A DNA stretch of 64,000 nucleotides from Colwellia psychrerythraea 34H (GCF_000012325.1 NC_003910.7:4030001-4094000), one strand, 5' to 3'; counted from the stretch's first letter, positions 8,536 to 18,600 are shown. Made by a program: numbers and translations. Notes: generated from the letters alone by a model not told the origin.

Positions 8536-10845
8536 ATGTCTACGTCAGCAAAAAAAAAGTCATCAAAAGCCTGCTCCTCAAAAAGAAAACCTGCCTACTC
8601 TTCACCCGCTGGTGGTTGGGGCGCACTAAGAAGCTCAGCTAAACATTTGATCCAAAGTGAAAATGCAGCCAAAAGCGTTAAAGCATTACTTAGAGCAAAT
8701 CAGCCTGGTGGTTTTGACTGCCCTGGCTGTGCATGGGGAGATTCAGGAAGCGCCGGCAAAGTAGATTTCTGTGAGAATGGTGTTAAAGCTATTGCATGGG
8801 AAGCGACCAGTAAGCGAGTCGACAGTAATTTTTTTAAACAATATTCTATAACTCAACTGCAACAATGGGATGGTCATTCACTTGAAAAAAGTGGTCGTTT
8901 AACCGAACCAATGTTTTACGACGGGATAAGTGATCACTACCAACCCATTAGCTGGGAAGACGCTTTTAAGGTGATTGGTAATAGCCTGCAACAACTCTCT
9001 TCGCCCAATGAGGTATTATTATATACCTCAGGTAGAGCAAGTAATGAAGTCGCTTATTTATATCAGTTATTTGGCCGAGTGCTGGGAACTAACAACTTCC
9101 CTGATTGCTCGAATATGTGCCATGAAGCCTCAGGTATTGGTATGACAAATAGTATAGGTACAGGCAAAGGTACTGTAACCATAGATGATTTTTCTAAAGC
9201 TGACGCCATTTTTGTCTTTGGCCAAAACCCTGGTACCAACCACCCCCGCATGCTGGGAACGTTGCGAGAAGCAAGTAAAAGAGGCGCTAAAATTGTTTCA
9301 ATAAACAATTTAAAAGAACGTGGATTACAAAAATTTTCAGACCCACAAAGCCCAAAAGAAATGATATTTTTAACAGGTACAAATATTAGTCAACATTATT
9401 TCACGCCAAGATTAGGCGGCGATATGGCATTATTACGCGGGGTGGCTAAATGTTTATTCGAACGGTTTGAGCAGGACAAATCGGTACTTGATACTGATTT
9501 TATCCAAGAACATTGCCATGGTTTTGAAGCGTATCAACGTAGCGTAGCATCAAGTGCTTGGGATAAAATCCTTGGTCAATGTAATCTAAGTAGAGAAGAA
9601 ATTGAACAAATAACGACGATATACGCCAGCAGTGATAAAGTCATTTTCACTTGGGCGATGGGGATCACGCAACACCGTCATTCTGTCGATACAGTACAAG
9701 AACTGCTTAATGTGCTAATGCTACGAGGCAATATAGGTAAGGCTGGTGCTGGCGCATGCCCTGTTCGTGGTCACTCAAATGTACAAGGAAATCGTACCGT
9801 TGGCATTGATGAAAAACCGCCTATGCCCTTTCTTGATGCGTTAGAAAAACGCTACTCTTTTAATGTTCCACGTGATCATGGCTTTAATACCGTTGACTCC
9901 ATTCATGCAATGCTTGCGGGTAAGGCTAAAGTATTTATTGCCCTAGGTGGTAATTTTGCAGCGGCGACACCCGATACAGCACGTAGTTATCAAGCCTTAC
10001 AGCAATGTGATTTAACCGTTCAAATCAGTACTAAGCTAAATAGAAGCCATGTGGTAACAGGAAAGCGTGCGCTAATCCTTCCGTGTATTGGCCGTACAGA
10101 AGTCGATCGTCAAGTCAGCGGTGAGCAATGCATCACGGTAGAAGATTCTATGAGTATGGTGCATAGCTCAACGGGGCAAAATGAACCAGCCTCTGAGACG
10201 CTTCGTTCAGAGACCGCTATTGTAGCTGGTATGGCAATGGCATCGGTAGGCGATAAAATAGTCGACTGGCATAAACTAGCGAGTGATTATGCACTCATTC
10301 GGCAAGAAATCAGTGTCGTTATTCCTGACTTTGAAGATTATAACGCCCGCATAAAAGAAGGAAGAGGTTTCCACCTGAAAAACCCTGCTGCACAACGTCA
10401 ATGGTGCACACCGACGAAGAAGGCGACATTTTTTGATGCGAATCTACCAGAACAACTCGCCCATGAACGTGCACAATCACTGACCGATAAACCAGTATTA
10501 ACGCTGCAAACATTGCGTTCTCACGATCAATACAACACCACCATTTATGGCATGGATGATCGTTACCGTGGCGTTTATGGTGAGCGAAACATTATCTTTA
10601 TGAGCAGTGAAGATATTAATAAGCAGGCATTAAATAATGGTGATTATGTAAAAATAACAACCATCTCAAACGATGGTATCGAACGTTCTCTATCTAATTT
10701 CAAAATTATTGAATACCCAATAACTTCAGGATGTGTAGCCGCTTATTATCCTGAAACCAATCCTTTAGTACCATTAGAAAGTATCGCTGATAATTGTGGA
10801 ACACCAACGTACAAATCTATTGCGGTATCAATCGAGAAAATATAG
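8536..10845 (+). CDS. FdhF/YdeP-family molybdopterin oxidoreductase, alpha subunit
   Basis: The 769-aa protein belongs to the bis-PGD molybdoenzymes (YdeP branch). Near the N-terminus Cys62, Cys65 and Cys79 (FDCPGCAWGD and DFCENG) are candidate Fe-S ligands; the usual fourth Cys is not obvious. The segment DCSNMCHEASG (Cys191, Cys195) aligns with the region that carries SeCys or Cys as Mo ligand in formate dehydrogenase H. The cofactor-binding regions (FGQNPGTNHPRML, GNIGKAGAGACPVRGHSNVQ) and the C-terminal cap domain (about 640-769) are present. No Tat signal is seen, so the enzyme is probably cytoplasmic. The true substrate of YdeP-type enzymes is poorly known, so formate oxidation should not be assumed. 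It is coupled to fdhD. Confidence 0.9.
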   Translation: MSTSAKKKSSKACSSKRKPAYSSPAGGWGALRSSAKHLIQSENAAKSVKALLRANQPGGFDCPGCAWGDSGSAGKVDFCENGVKAIAWEATSKRVDSNFFKQYSITQLQQWDGHSLEKSGRLTEPMFYDGISDHYQPISWEDAFKVIGNSLQQLSSPNEVLLYTSGRASNEVAYLYQLFGRVLGTNNFPDCSNMCHEASGIGMTNSIGTGKGTVTIDDFSKADAIFVFGQNPGTNHPRMLGTLREASKRGAKIVSINNLKERGLQKFSDPQSPKEMIFLTGTNISQHYFTPRLGGDMALLRGVAKCLFERFEQDKSVLDTDFIQEHCHGFEAYQRSVASSAWDKILGQCNLSREEIEQITTIYASSDKVIFTWAMGITQHRHSVDTVQELLNVLMLRGNIGKAGAGACPVRGHSNVQGNRTVGIDEKPPMPFLDALEKRYSFNVPRDHGFNTVDSIHAMLAGKAKVFIALGGNFAAATPDTARSYQALQQCDLTVQISTKLNRSHVVTGKRALILPCIGRTEVDRQVSGEQCITVEDSMSMVHSSTGQNEPASETLRSETAIVAGMAMASVGDKIVDWHKLASDYALIRQEISVVIPDFEDYNARIKEGRGFHLKNPAAQRQWCTPTKKATFFDANLPEQLAHERAQSLTDKPVLTLQTLRSHDQYNTTIYGMDDRYRGVYGERNIIFMSSEDINKQALNNGDYVKITTISNDGIERSLSNFKIIEYPITSGCVAAYYPETNPLVPLESIADNCGTPTYKSIAVSIEKI

Positions 10846-10867
10846 AAACTTACAAAGGATTTTCAAA

Positions 10868-10909
10868 GAAAAAGCCTCACAACTGAGTCAGTAGTGAGGC
10901 TTAAATTTT
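10868..10909. terminator. Bidirectional intrinsic terminator
   Basis: AAGCCTCAC (10872-10880) pairs perfectly with GTGAGGCTT (10894-10902). On the minus strand the stem is followed by TTTTTCTTTG, a good U-tract for the 45-aa gene; on the plus strand it is followed by AAATTTTCT, weaker but usable for the oxidoreductase gene. Confidence 0.8.
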
Positions 10910-10941
10910 CTATAGTAGTGAAATCAATATCGATTTAATTA

Positions 10942-11079
10942 CTATTCTTCTGATTGTGTTATTTCTACATCCATGTCATCAGCGACTGAGTTTCCACTCA
11001 GTATTGCGGTCACAGCCATGATAATTACTGCAAATATCACGGTTGTTAATTTGAAACCTCGCGAAGACGAATTATTCAT
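10942..11079 (-). CDS. Small single-pass membrane protein, 45 aa
   Basis: An ATG at 11079 preceded by AAAGG (8 nt upstream) opens a 45-codon frame: MNNSSSRGFKLTTVIFAVII, continuing MAVTAILSG and ending in an acidic tail DDMDVEITQSEE. There is a basic N-terminus, one hydrophobic helix (about residues 11-29) and an acidic C-terminal tail, the classic layout of an inner-membrane microprotein. A strong intrinsic terminator lies 33 bp past its stop. It is convergent with the oxidoreductase gene. No family recognised and no function proposed. Confidence 0.6.
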   Translation of the reverse strand: MNNSSSRGFKLTTVIFAVIIMAVTAILSGNSVADDMDVEITQSEE

Positions 11080-11229
11080 TGTTTTACCTTTGTCGCTGCC
11101 TGTTTGATTTATTATTAAGTTGTACTATTTATGAACAGGCACGATGACACTAAACTATTAACTTTTTTTTTACAAGTTTTTTCATGAAGTTTTGTTAACA
11201 AGGTTTTTCACTCATTTTTTAGAATAAAA

Positions 11230-13596
11230 TTAACTCATTAAATCAAATATTAATCCTTGCTGAATTTCTTGCTGTTCACTTGATGATATGGTGACTCGAA
11301 TAGAAGCATTTAAAACTCCTGCGCCAGAACTTAAAGCGCCTAAACTGGTATCACCACCTAGTAATTGACTGTATTTAATAGCCATAGCCAATGCGGTGCT
11401 ATCTGCAGTCAAATCATCATGACTTTGAGCATGGAACGTTTGCTCATTTGAATTAGTTAAATTAGTTGAATTAGTTGAAGCAGGGTTTAACGGTGATAAA
11501 GTAAAAAACAGGCTAGTATCTGCTAATTTATGTTTGTGAAGCTTAACCGATAATCGCAGCGAATCGACTTTCAATAAATGATGTGCACTTTCAATCAGAG
11601 CATTGAGCAGTTTTTGTATATATAACTCATCACTATTGAGGTAGTGAGGCACACTCTCATCAATCAAGAAAAAAATGGATTTCCCTTCATACGCATTGCT
11701 TGCTTTTAATAACGACTCGGTGCGCTGTAGAAAACCATAAAAATCAAAACAGTCTTCTTTAGCTGTTATTTTTCCTGACTCTATATTAGATAAGTCCATC
11801 ATAGTATCGAGTAACAGTGCAACATTACTGCCCGCATGGCTTATTCCTGTGACCTGCTTATTATTGATGCCTTTTTTCTTTAGCTGCTCCACAAATGCTT
11901 TCACTGCTAATAGTGGCACCCGCAACTCTTTGTTTAGGCTCTGTAAGAAATTACTTTTAGCTAAACTTTTTTGTTCTGAGCTCTCTTTAGCTAAAATAAG
12001 TGCTCTGGTCTTAATATCAACTTGCTGCCCTAGCTCACTCGAATAGGCGGCCATCATTAATACCAGCATTTGAAATAATACGGCGCCAAATGTTCCTCCA
12101 ATGAGAACCGCCCACGCTTGCCAACTTTTTGCCTGACTAAACCAAGGTTGTTTTTCCGCAATGTCAATTTGCCAAAGTCGAGAAAACACCTCAATCGTAA
12201 TCGTATCAACATGGCGATTTACCGTAGGAAAAGCCTGGCCAAAGAGAGAAAGAGGTTGGCTACCTGAAACATCTTGAATAAAAAAACTGACCTCTTGCTC
12301 TTTTTGCTGAGCGAGTTGCTCAAAAAAACTATCAAACTGAGCGACAGCGACCACAAAACCTAATAATTTACCTTCCTTAATTATTGATAACTTCTGCTGA
12401 GCTTCGTTACTAGCAAGTTCGTTAACCTCAGGCGGTAAAAAAACGGCCTTACTAAATAACATACCGGGCTTAGCTAATTCGTCTTGTACTAAAGTGATTG
12501 GTGCACTAGCAATCACTGCTTTGCTATTAACAACAACTTGCATAGACAAAATATGCGTAGGATTACTATAAACATCTAAACCTAAAGCTTCCTGGTTGTT
12601 GTATTGAGGGTAAATGTAATACAAAGGAGCATATTGAGTACGGGACTGAGCTGGTATGGTATTGCCATTTGCTAACAGCTCTATAATAGCAAAGTCCTTT
12701 TTCAGTGCTTTTCTGCTTTCTTGTTCAAAGCCGGCTCTATCGGCAAAGGGAACAATTGGAGCCCACTCTAACGCTCTTACGCTTGAGCCCTGCTCAAGAA
12801 TACCTTCACTAAATAAGTTAAATTCTGTTAATGAAACCTTCTCTCTGGCTTTAAATAATGCGGCAAGACTATTAATGTTGTTCACAACGTCATCAACTTC
12901 AGCGAGTACTAAACGTTCTACCTCTGTTTTAGATTGGTTAAAAAGTGCTTGTCTATAGTCTTGCTGTTCATGCTGGGAGGTTTTAAGCAGTAATAAAATA
13001 GCTAAACCACCTAAAATAGAAGTAAAACTGACAAAGAGTCGTTTAGTCAATTTAAACCGTTCCGCATTTTTAATGAGTAACAATAATGGAATAAAAAATA
13101 CCGCAGCTAACATACTCGTCGACCAAGTATTAACAAAGGTATAGAAGAAAGTGCCTGTCATTACTTGATTATCAAGCATAGCAATCACTAATACTGAGCT
13201 GGCAGACACTAAGCTTGCAATTGGGCCTATACGTAATATAAAGAAAAACAGCTGCTTTCTTGATGTTAGCCATTCTTTATAATGAATAAAACGATAAACA
13301 AGCTGTTTAGTCCAACACCCTTGTAAAATGATGGCTAGTACGGCAATAGTCATCACCGATAAATTGGCATCTAGATGAAAGTAATAGCCCAGACCAACTG
13401 CCAATAGAGGGCTCACCAGTAATACAGCGATAAGTGGTGTGATCCCCCAAATAAGCAGTAGACCACTAATAAGCGCCGCAGAAGGACCGACAAAGTTTAC
13501 TAGAGATTGTGGATTGATTAGCCATATCGCGCCAAAACAAACGGCAAGATATAAAATGGCAGAAATAATAATACGCGGTAAGTGGAGTTGCATCAT
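11230..13596 (-). CDS. MASE1/CHASE-type membrane sensor with a degenerate histidine-kinase core
   Basis: The 788-aa protein starts with a multi-spanning membrane domain resembling MASE1 (about residues 5-195), then a periplasmic CHASE-like domain (about 210-450), another TM helix (about 494-516), and a region laid out like HisKA plus HATPase_c. The H-box reads SLNKELRVPL: the phospho-acceptor His of SHELRTPL is replaced by Lys556. In the ATPase domain the N-box is LLNALIESAHHLLK, lacking the Mg-binding Asn, and no DxGxG box is present, although a GGDTSLGALSSGAGVLNASI tail still resembles the end of the fold. The reading frame is intact, so this is a pseudokinase rather than a broken gene. It may act as a ligand-responsive partner of another kinase (inference). 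Confidence 0.85.
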   Translation of the reverse strand: MMQLHLPRIIISAILYLAVCFGAIWLINPQSLVNFVGPSAALISGLLLIWGITPLIAVLLVSPLLAVGLGYYFHLDANLSVMTIAVLAIILQGCWTKQLVYRFIHYKEWLTSRKQLFFFILRIGPIASLVSASSVLVIAMLDNQVMTGTFFYTFVNTWSTSMLAAVFFIPLLLLIKNAERFKLTKRLFVSFTSILGGLAILLLLKTSQHEQQDYRQALFNQSKTEVERLVLAEVDDVVNNINSLAALFKAREKVSLTEFNLFSEGILEQGSSVRALEWAPIVPFADRAGFEQESRKALKKDFAIIELLANGNTIPAQSRTQYAPLYYIYPQYNNQEALGLDVYSNPTHILSMQVVVNSKAVIASAPITLVQDELAKPGMLFSKAVFLPPEVNELASNEAQQKLSIIKEGKLLGFVVAVAQFDSFFEQLAQQKEQEVSFFIQDVSGSQPLSLFGQAFPTVNRHVDTITIEVFSRLWQIDIAEKQPWFSQAKSWQAWAVLIGGTFGAVLFQMLVLMMAAYSSELGQQVDIKTRALILAKESSEQKSLAKSNFLQSLNKELRVPLLAVKAFVEQLKKKGINNKQVTGISHAGSNVALLLDTMMDLSNIESGKITAKEDCFDFYGFLQRTESLLKASNAYEGKSIFFLIDESVPHYLNSDELYIQKLLNALIESAHHLLKVDSLRLSVKLHKHKLADTSLFFTLSPLNPASTNSTNLTNSNEQTFHAQSHDDLTADSTALAMAIKYSQLLGGDTSLGALSSGAGVLNASIRVTISSSEQQEIQQGLIFDLMS

Positions 13597-13797
13597 AAGT
13601 AATTATTTAAGATCGGCATGGTCAGTCCGTTAATCAATTGTAAATATTCATCTTAGCTTTCAACTATAGTATCTGAATAATTAACCTCTATACAAAATAA
13701 TATAAAGAATTCCATAATATAATTTGCGCTACGTGCTCTGGTAAGCGAAAATACGCGCAATTTTTATTCTTTCAAGACTATAAGATCTGGAGCTACT

Positions 13798-15786
13798 ATG
13801 TCATCGCGTCAAGAGTTAGCAAATGCTATCCGTGTATTAAGTATGGATGCCGTACAAAAAGCAAAATCAGGGCACCCTGGTGCACCTATGGGTATGGCCG
13901 ATATCGCAGAGGTATTATGGCGTGATTTTTTAAAGCATAATCCAACTGACCCAAACTGGGCCGACCGTGATCGCTTTATTTTATCAAACGGCCATGGCTC
14001 AATGCTTATCTATTCACTATTGCATTTATCGGGTTATGATTTATCTATTGAAGATTTGAAAGAATTCCGTCAATTGCATTCAAAAACCCCAGGTCATCCT
14101 GAATACGGTTACACACCAGGTGTTGAAACAACGACGGGTCCATTAGGTGCTGGTATTGCCAATGCCGTGGGTATGGCTATTGCTGAAAAAACGTTAGCAG
14201 CACAGTTTAACCGTGAAGATCATGCGATTGTTGACCATTTCACTTATTGCTTCTTAGGCGATGGTTGTTTAATGGAAGGTATCTCTCATGAGTCTTGTTC
14301 ACTAGCCGGAACTTTAGGTCTAGGTAAACTTATCGCTTTTTGGGATGACAATGGCATTTCAATCGATGGTAAAGTTGAAGGTTGGTTTACTGACAATACC
14401 CCTGCTCGTTTTGAATCTTACGGCTGGCATGTTATTTGTGTTGATGGTCATGACCCTCAAGCAATTACTCACGCTATCGAAGAAGCTAAATCAGTCATTG
14501 ATAAGCCAAGTATGATTTGTTGTAAAACTATCATTGGTTTTGGCTCACCAAATAAGTCAGGTACTCATGACTGTCACGGCGCACCATTAGGTGATGACGA
14601 AATTGCCGCAACACGTGAATTTTTAAACTGGTCACATGCTCCATTTGATATTCCAAGTGACATATATGAGCAATGGGATAGAAAAGAAAAAGGTCAAGCG
14701 AGCCAAGTGAGCTGGAATGACAAATTTGCCGCTTATAAAGCAGCACACCCTGGTCTTGCAAGCGAATATGAACGTCGTGTGATTAAAGGTGAATTACCTG
14801 CTGAATTTGAAGAAAAAGCAAATGCTTTCATTCAACAGTGTCACGAAAGCAGTGAAAACATTGCTTCACGTAAAGCATCACAAAATGCGATTGAAGCTTT
14901 TGGTAGCGTTTTACCTGAAATGTTAGGTGGCTCTGCCGATTTAGCTGGCTCAAACCTAACGTTATGGTCTGGCTCTAAAGGTATTCAAGAAGATGCTGCT
15001 GGTAACTATATCTTTTACGGCGTACGTGAATTTGGTATGAGTAGCATAATGAATGGTATTTCATTGCACGGTGGTTTTGTTAACTACGGTGCGACTTTCA
15101 TGATGTTTATGGAATATGCACGTAATGCGGTTCGTATGTCGGCATTAATGGGCATTCAAAATATCTTTGTTTATACCCATGACTCTATTGGTCAAGGTGA
15201 AGATGGTCCAACGCATCAGCCTATTGAGCAGTTAACTAACTTAAGAACTACACCAAACTTAACGACTTGGCGTCCATGTGATGCAACAGAGTCTGCTGTT
15301 GCATGGAAAGCTGCTGTTCAAAGCCAAAAAGCGCCAACAGCGTTAATATTTTCACGTCAAGGTTTACCTGCAATGAGTCGTACTCAAACGCAAGTAAGCG
15401 ATATTGAAAAAGGCGCTTATATTTTAGTTGATTGTGCTGGCACACCTGATGTTATCTTAATGGCTACAGGCTCTGAAGTTGCTTTGGCAGTTAATGCAGC
15501 AACAGCATTAACTGAACAAGGTAAACTAGTGCGTGTGGTTTCTATGCCTTCAACGAATGTTTTTGATAAGCAAAGCAGCGACTACAAAGAAGCTATATTA
15601 CCGTTTAGCGTAACTAAACGTGTCGCTATTGAAGCAGCACATGTTGACTTCTGGGCTAAATATGTTGGTCTTAGTGGCGCAGTTGTTGGTATGACAACAT
15701 TTGGTGAATCAGCTCCAGGTAATGTATTACTTGAGCACTTTGGTTTCACTGTAGACAATGTTGTAAATACTGTAAACAAGCTATAA
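13798..15786 (+). CDS. tkt: Transketolase
   Basis: This ThDP-dependent enzyme exchanges two-carbon ketol units between pentose phosphates and links the pentose phosphate pathway with glycolysis. The 662-aa length is normal. The N-terminal pyrimidine-binding part begins [20 protein letters not shown] with HPGAPMGMA; the ThDP/Mg motif is [12 protein letters not shown] (about residue 156); the second domain has [19 protein letters not shown] and the C-terminal domain [11 protein letters not shown]. The ATG follows GGAG. It heads a tkt-epd-pgk-fba block; epd starts 111 bp downstream after a hairpin. Confidence 0.98.
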   Translation: MSSRQELANAIRVLSMDAVQKAKSGHPGAPMGMADIAEVLWRDFLKHNPTDPNWADRDRFILSNGHGSMLIYSLLHLSGYDLSIEDLKEFRQLHSKTPGHPEYGYTPGVETTTGPLGAGIANAVGMAIAEKTLAAQFNREDHAIVDHFTYCFLGDGCLMEGISHESCSLAGTLGLGKLIAFWDDNGISIDGKVEGWFTDNTPARFESYGWHVICVDGHDPQAITHAIEEAKSVIDKPSMICCKTIIGFGSPNKSGTHDCHGAPLGDDEIAATREFLNWSHAPFDIPSDIYEQWDRKEKGQASQVSWNDKFAAYKAAHPGLASEYERRVIKGELPAEFEEKANAFIQQCHESSENIASRKASQNAIEAFGSVLPEMLGGSADLAGSNLTLWSGSKGIQEDAAGNYIFYGVREFGMSSIMNGISLHGGFVNYGATFMMFMEYARNAVRMSALMGIQNIFVYTHDSIGQGEDGPTHQPIEQLTNLRTTPNLTTWRPCDATESAVAWKAAVQSQKAPTALIFSRQGLPAMSRTQTQVSDIEKGAYILVDCAGTPDVILMATGSEVALAVNAATALTEQGKLVRVVSMPSTNVFDKQSSDYKEAILPFSVTKRVAIEAAHVDFWAKYVGLSGAVVGMTTFGESAPGNVLLEHFGFTVDNVVNTVNKL

Positions 15787-15799
15787 GCAAATGAGTTAA

Positions 15800-15836
15800 G
15801 CGAACTACCACTGTTGAAAATAGCAGTGTTAGTTCG
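15800..15836 (+). terminator. Hairpin between tkt and epd (partial terminator or processing stem)
   Basis: GCGAACTACCACTG (15800-15813) pairs with CAGTGTTAGTTCGC (15823-15836) with one mismatch. The sequence that follows (ATTATCCC) is not a U-tract, so it probably stabilises or partly terminates the tkt message rather than stopping it fully. Confidence 0.5.
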
Positions 15837-15897
15837 CATTATCCCATAAGTTATTACTAGCTTATCGATTAACACCATCCATAAATGCAGTAAAATC

Positions 15898-16917
15898 ATG
15901 ACAATTAGAATTGCCATTAATGGCTTTGGCCGTATCGGTCGCAGCGTAGTTAGAGCGCTATATGAAAGTGGCAAGACAGATTTATTCACCTTAGTTTCAA
16001 TCAATGAACTAGCACCTGCTTCAGGCATAGCACATCTATTAAAGTATGATAGTACGCATGGTCGATTTCCTTTCAGTGTTAGTGAGAAAGAAAACCAATT
16101 AATTATCAATGGTGATGAAATAGCATTAACGCATATTGGTAACTTAAATAGCCTACCTTGGCAGCAACAAAATATTGATATTGTCCTTGATTGTACCGGT
16201 AAGTACGGCAATAAAGCTGATGGTTTAAGCCATATTAATCGAGGCGCTAAGAAAGTTTTATTCTCTCACCCGGGCAGCCAAGATATTGATGCAACCATCA
16301 TTTACGGCATAAATCATCAAACATTAACGTCAAGTGATAGGGTAGTATCAAATGGCTCCTGTACAACAAATTGTATAGTGCCCGTGATTAAAGTCATCGA
16401 TGAAGCATTCGGCGTTGAGAGTGGTAGCATCACCACCATACATTCATCAATGCATGATCAACAAGTCATTGATGCTTATCATAAAGATCTACGCCTCTCT
16501 CGTGCAGCAAGCCAATCAATCATTCCAGTCGATACTAAACTAGCTGCGGGTATTGAACGAATATTACCAAAATTTAAAGGCCGCTTTGAAGCGATTGCCG
16601 TTCGCGTACCTACAATCAATGTTACCGCAATGGATTTAAGCCTTACCGTTAATAATGATGTTTGCATTTGTGACATCAATCAAGCGATACAAGCCGCGAC
16701 CAGTAACCATGATTTGTATGGCGTATTATCGTATACCGAAGAGCCACTGGTTTCGGTCGATTTTAATCATGACCCTCATTCTTGTATCGTCGATGGTAAT
16801 CAAACACGAGTCAGCCATAAGCGTTTAATTAAAATGCTGGTTTGGTGTGACAATGAATGGGGCTTTGCCAATCGCATGTTAGATACTGCTATGGCAATGC
16901 ATCAAGCAGAAAACTAA
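15898..16917 (+). CDS. epd: D-erythrose-4-phosphate dehydrogenase
   Basis: Epd oxidises erythrose 4-phosphate to 4-phosphoerythronate, the first step of the DXP-dependent pyridoxal phosphate pathway. The 339-aa protein has the GAPDH fold: Rossmann motif [15 protein letters not shown] at the N-terminus and catalytic Cys155 in NGSCTTNC. The [21 protein letters not shown] segment and its place between tkt and pgk favour Epd over a glycolytic GAPDH, as in the enterobacterial epd-pgk-fbaA cluster. The SD before the ATG is weak. Pgk follows after 68 bp. Confidence 0.92.
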
Positions 16918-16985
16918 GAACAAGTTACTAAATTTTATAGACAATATTTCACATAATTCACCGACAGTGAAAACAGGAGACAACA

Positions 16986-18161
16986 ATGTCGATTATCAAA
17001 ATGGCTGATCTAACATTAGCCAACCAACGCGTATTAATTCGTGAAGATTTAAATGTACCTGTAACCGATGGTAAAATCACTTCAGATGCTCGTTTACGCG
17101 CTGCATTACCTACACTTAAACTTGCACTAGAAGCTGGCGCAAAAGTTATGGTTATGTCTCATTTAGGTCGTCCAACTGAAGGACAACCTGAAGAGAAATT
17201 TTCACTTAAACCTGTAACTGATTATTTAAGTGCAGCATTAAACTACCCTGTTCGCTTAGTCACTGATTACCTAGACGGTGTAGATGTTGCTGCTGGTGAA
17301 TTAGTCGTATTTGAAAACATTCGCTTTAACCTGGGTGAAAAGAAAAATGATGACACGCTAGCTAAAAAGTTAGCTGCATTATGTGATGTTTTCGTTATGG
17401 ATGCTTTTGGTACTGCTCATCGTGCCCAAGCCAGTACTCATGGCGTAGCCAAATTTGCCGCGACTGCTTGTGCTGGTCCATTGCTTTCTGGTGAATTAGA
17501 AGCATTAGGTAAGGCTTTAGATAATCCTGCAAGACCACTTGTGGCAATTGTTGGTGGCTCTAAAGTATCAACTAAATTAACTGTGCTTGATTCTTTAGCA
17601 GGCATTGTTGATCAACTTGTTGTTGGCGGTGGTATTGCTAACACCTTTATTGCAGCAGATGGTCATAACGTCGGAAAATCATTATATGAAGCTGATTTAG
17701 TTGAAGAGGCAACTCGTTTAACTAAACAAGCGAAAGCAAACAACGGTGATATCCCAGTACCTAGTGATGTTGTTGTTGCCACTGAGTTTTCAGCTTCTGC
17801 AACTGCAACCTTAAAACCGGTCAATGAAGTCACTGCTGATGAAATGATTTTTGACATTGGTCCTGAGACAGCAAAAGCGTTAACTGAAATTATCGCTAAC
17901 GCTGGTACCATAGTTTGGAATGGCCCTGTTGGCGTATTTGAATTTGATCAGTTCGGTGAAGGTACTAAGGTGATTGCACAAGCTATTGCTGATAGTTCAG
18001 CCTTCTCAATTGCTGGTGGTGGTGATACTTTAGCCGCTGTTGATAAATATGAAATTGCCGATAAAATTTCTTACATCTCAACAGGTGGTGGAGCGTTCTT
18101 AGAATTCTTAGAAGGCAAGAAATTACCAGCAGTAGAAATATTAGAGCAACGCGCTAAATAA
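16986..18161 (+). CDS. pgk: Phosphoglycerate kinase
   Basis: Pgk interconverts 1,3-bisphosphoglycerate plus ADP and 3-phosphoglycerate plus ATP. At 391 aa it has the normal bacterial length. Visible signatures are the substrate-binding [12 protein letters not shown] near the N-terminus, [10 protein letters not shown], the hinge/nucleotide segment [13 protein letters not shown], and the C-terminal [11 protein letters not shown] and [14 protein letters not shown] strong SD (CAGGAGACAACAATG) precedes the start. It probably shares a transcript with epd and is closed by tandem hairpins. Confidence 0.98.
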   Translation: MSIIKMADLTLANQRVLIREDLNVPVTDGKITSDARLRAALPTLKLALEAGAKVMVMSHLGRPTEGQPEEKFSLKPVTDYLSAALNYPVRLVTDYLDGVDVAAGELVVFENIRFNLGEKKNDDTLAKKLAALCDVFVMDAFGTAHRAQASTHGVAKFAATACAGPLLSGELEALGKALDNPARPLVAIVGGSKVSTKLTVLDSLAGIVDQLVVGGGIANTFIAADGHNVGKSLYEADLVEEATRLTKQAKANNGDIPVPSDVVVATEFSASATATLKPVNEVTADEMIFDIGPETAKALTEIIANAGTIVWNGPVGVFEFDQFGEGTKVIAQAIADSSAFSIAGGGDTLAAVDKYEIADKISYISTGGGAFLEFLEGKKLPAVEILEQRAK

Positions 18162-18182
18162 TAACATTGCTAATGACTAATG

Positions 18183-18250
18183 GTCGCTAACAATTAGCGA
18201 CTATTGGAACTAAATAAAAAACGAGTCTCTTTTCAAGGCACTCGTTTTTT
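18183..18250 (+). terminator. Tandem hairpins ending the pgk transcript
   Basis: The first hairpin is GTCGCTAA/TTAGCGAC (18183-18201). The second is an intrinsic terminator, AAAAACGAGT (18216-18225) pairing with ACTCGTTTTT (18240-18249) and ending in a T-run. This separates pgk from fba transcriptionally. Confidence 0.8.
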
Positions 18251-18319
18251 AATAGCTAAAATATTTATATTAAAAGAAAAAGAAAGCAAAACGAAATACA
18301 AACCTGACAAGTAAGACCA

Positions 18320-18363
18320 AAACGAAACAAGAACGAAATAAAATCGAAATACAATCGAAACAT
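18320..18363 (+). promoter_or_regulatory. Four tandem 11-bp repeats with CGAAA core, upstream of fba
   Basis: Four consecutive 11-mers occur with no gaps: AAACGAAACAA, GAACGAAATAA, AATCGAAATAC and AATCGAAACAT. A fifth copy, AAACGAAATAC, lies 31 bp upstream at 18289-18299. The CGAAA cores recur at exactly one helical turn, the geometry used by OmpR/PhoB-family regulators on direct-repeat operators. The array lies 238 bp before the fba start. No known box is recognised. It could alternatively be a chance low-complexity run or an intrinsic DNA bend. Confidence 0.4.
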
Positions 18364-18511
18364 CTTGCAATGCAATTGTAGTAAACTTACAATCACAATC
18401 TCGGAAAAACCACTAATATAGATTGTAAAACAAGTGTATCTTGTAATATTCGCACAAAATTCAGCTTTTCCATCTATTAGTGTTTTAAAATCAACTTTAA
18501 GTAAATTATCC

Positions 18512-18540
18512 TGTCAGATAAAGGTGCTATTTGCTATAAT
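18512..18540 (+). promoter_or_regulatory. Candidate promoter for fba
   Basis: A perfect -10 TATAAT (18535-18540) lies about 60 bp before the fba ATG. The hexamer 17 bp upstream is TGTCAG, a poor -35, so activation by a regulator bound further upstream would make sense. Confidence 0.4.
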
Positions 18541-18600
18541 TTTGTTATCTGAATAAAAACTTTCAACCTTAGCAACAAAAACTTATCTAGGAGTAAGTAA

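Noticed and set aside
15582..16211. 209-codon minus-strand frame across tkt 3' end and epd 5' end
   Set aside because: It overlaps two well-defined genes and the hairpin between them, and its translation has no domain.
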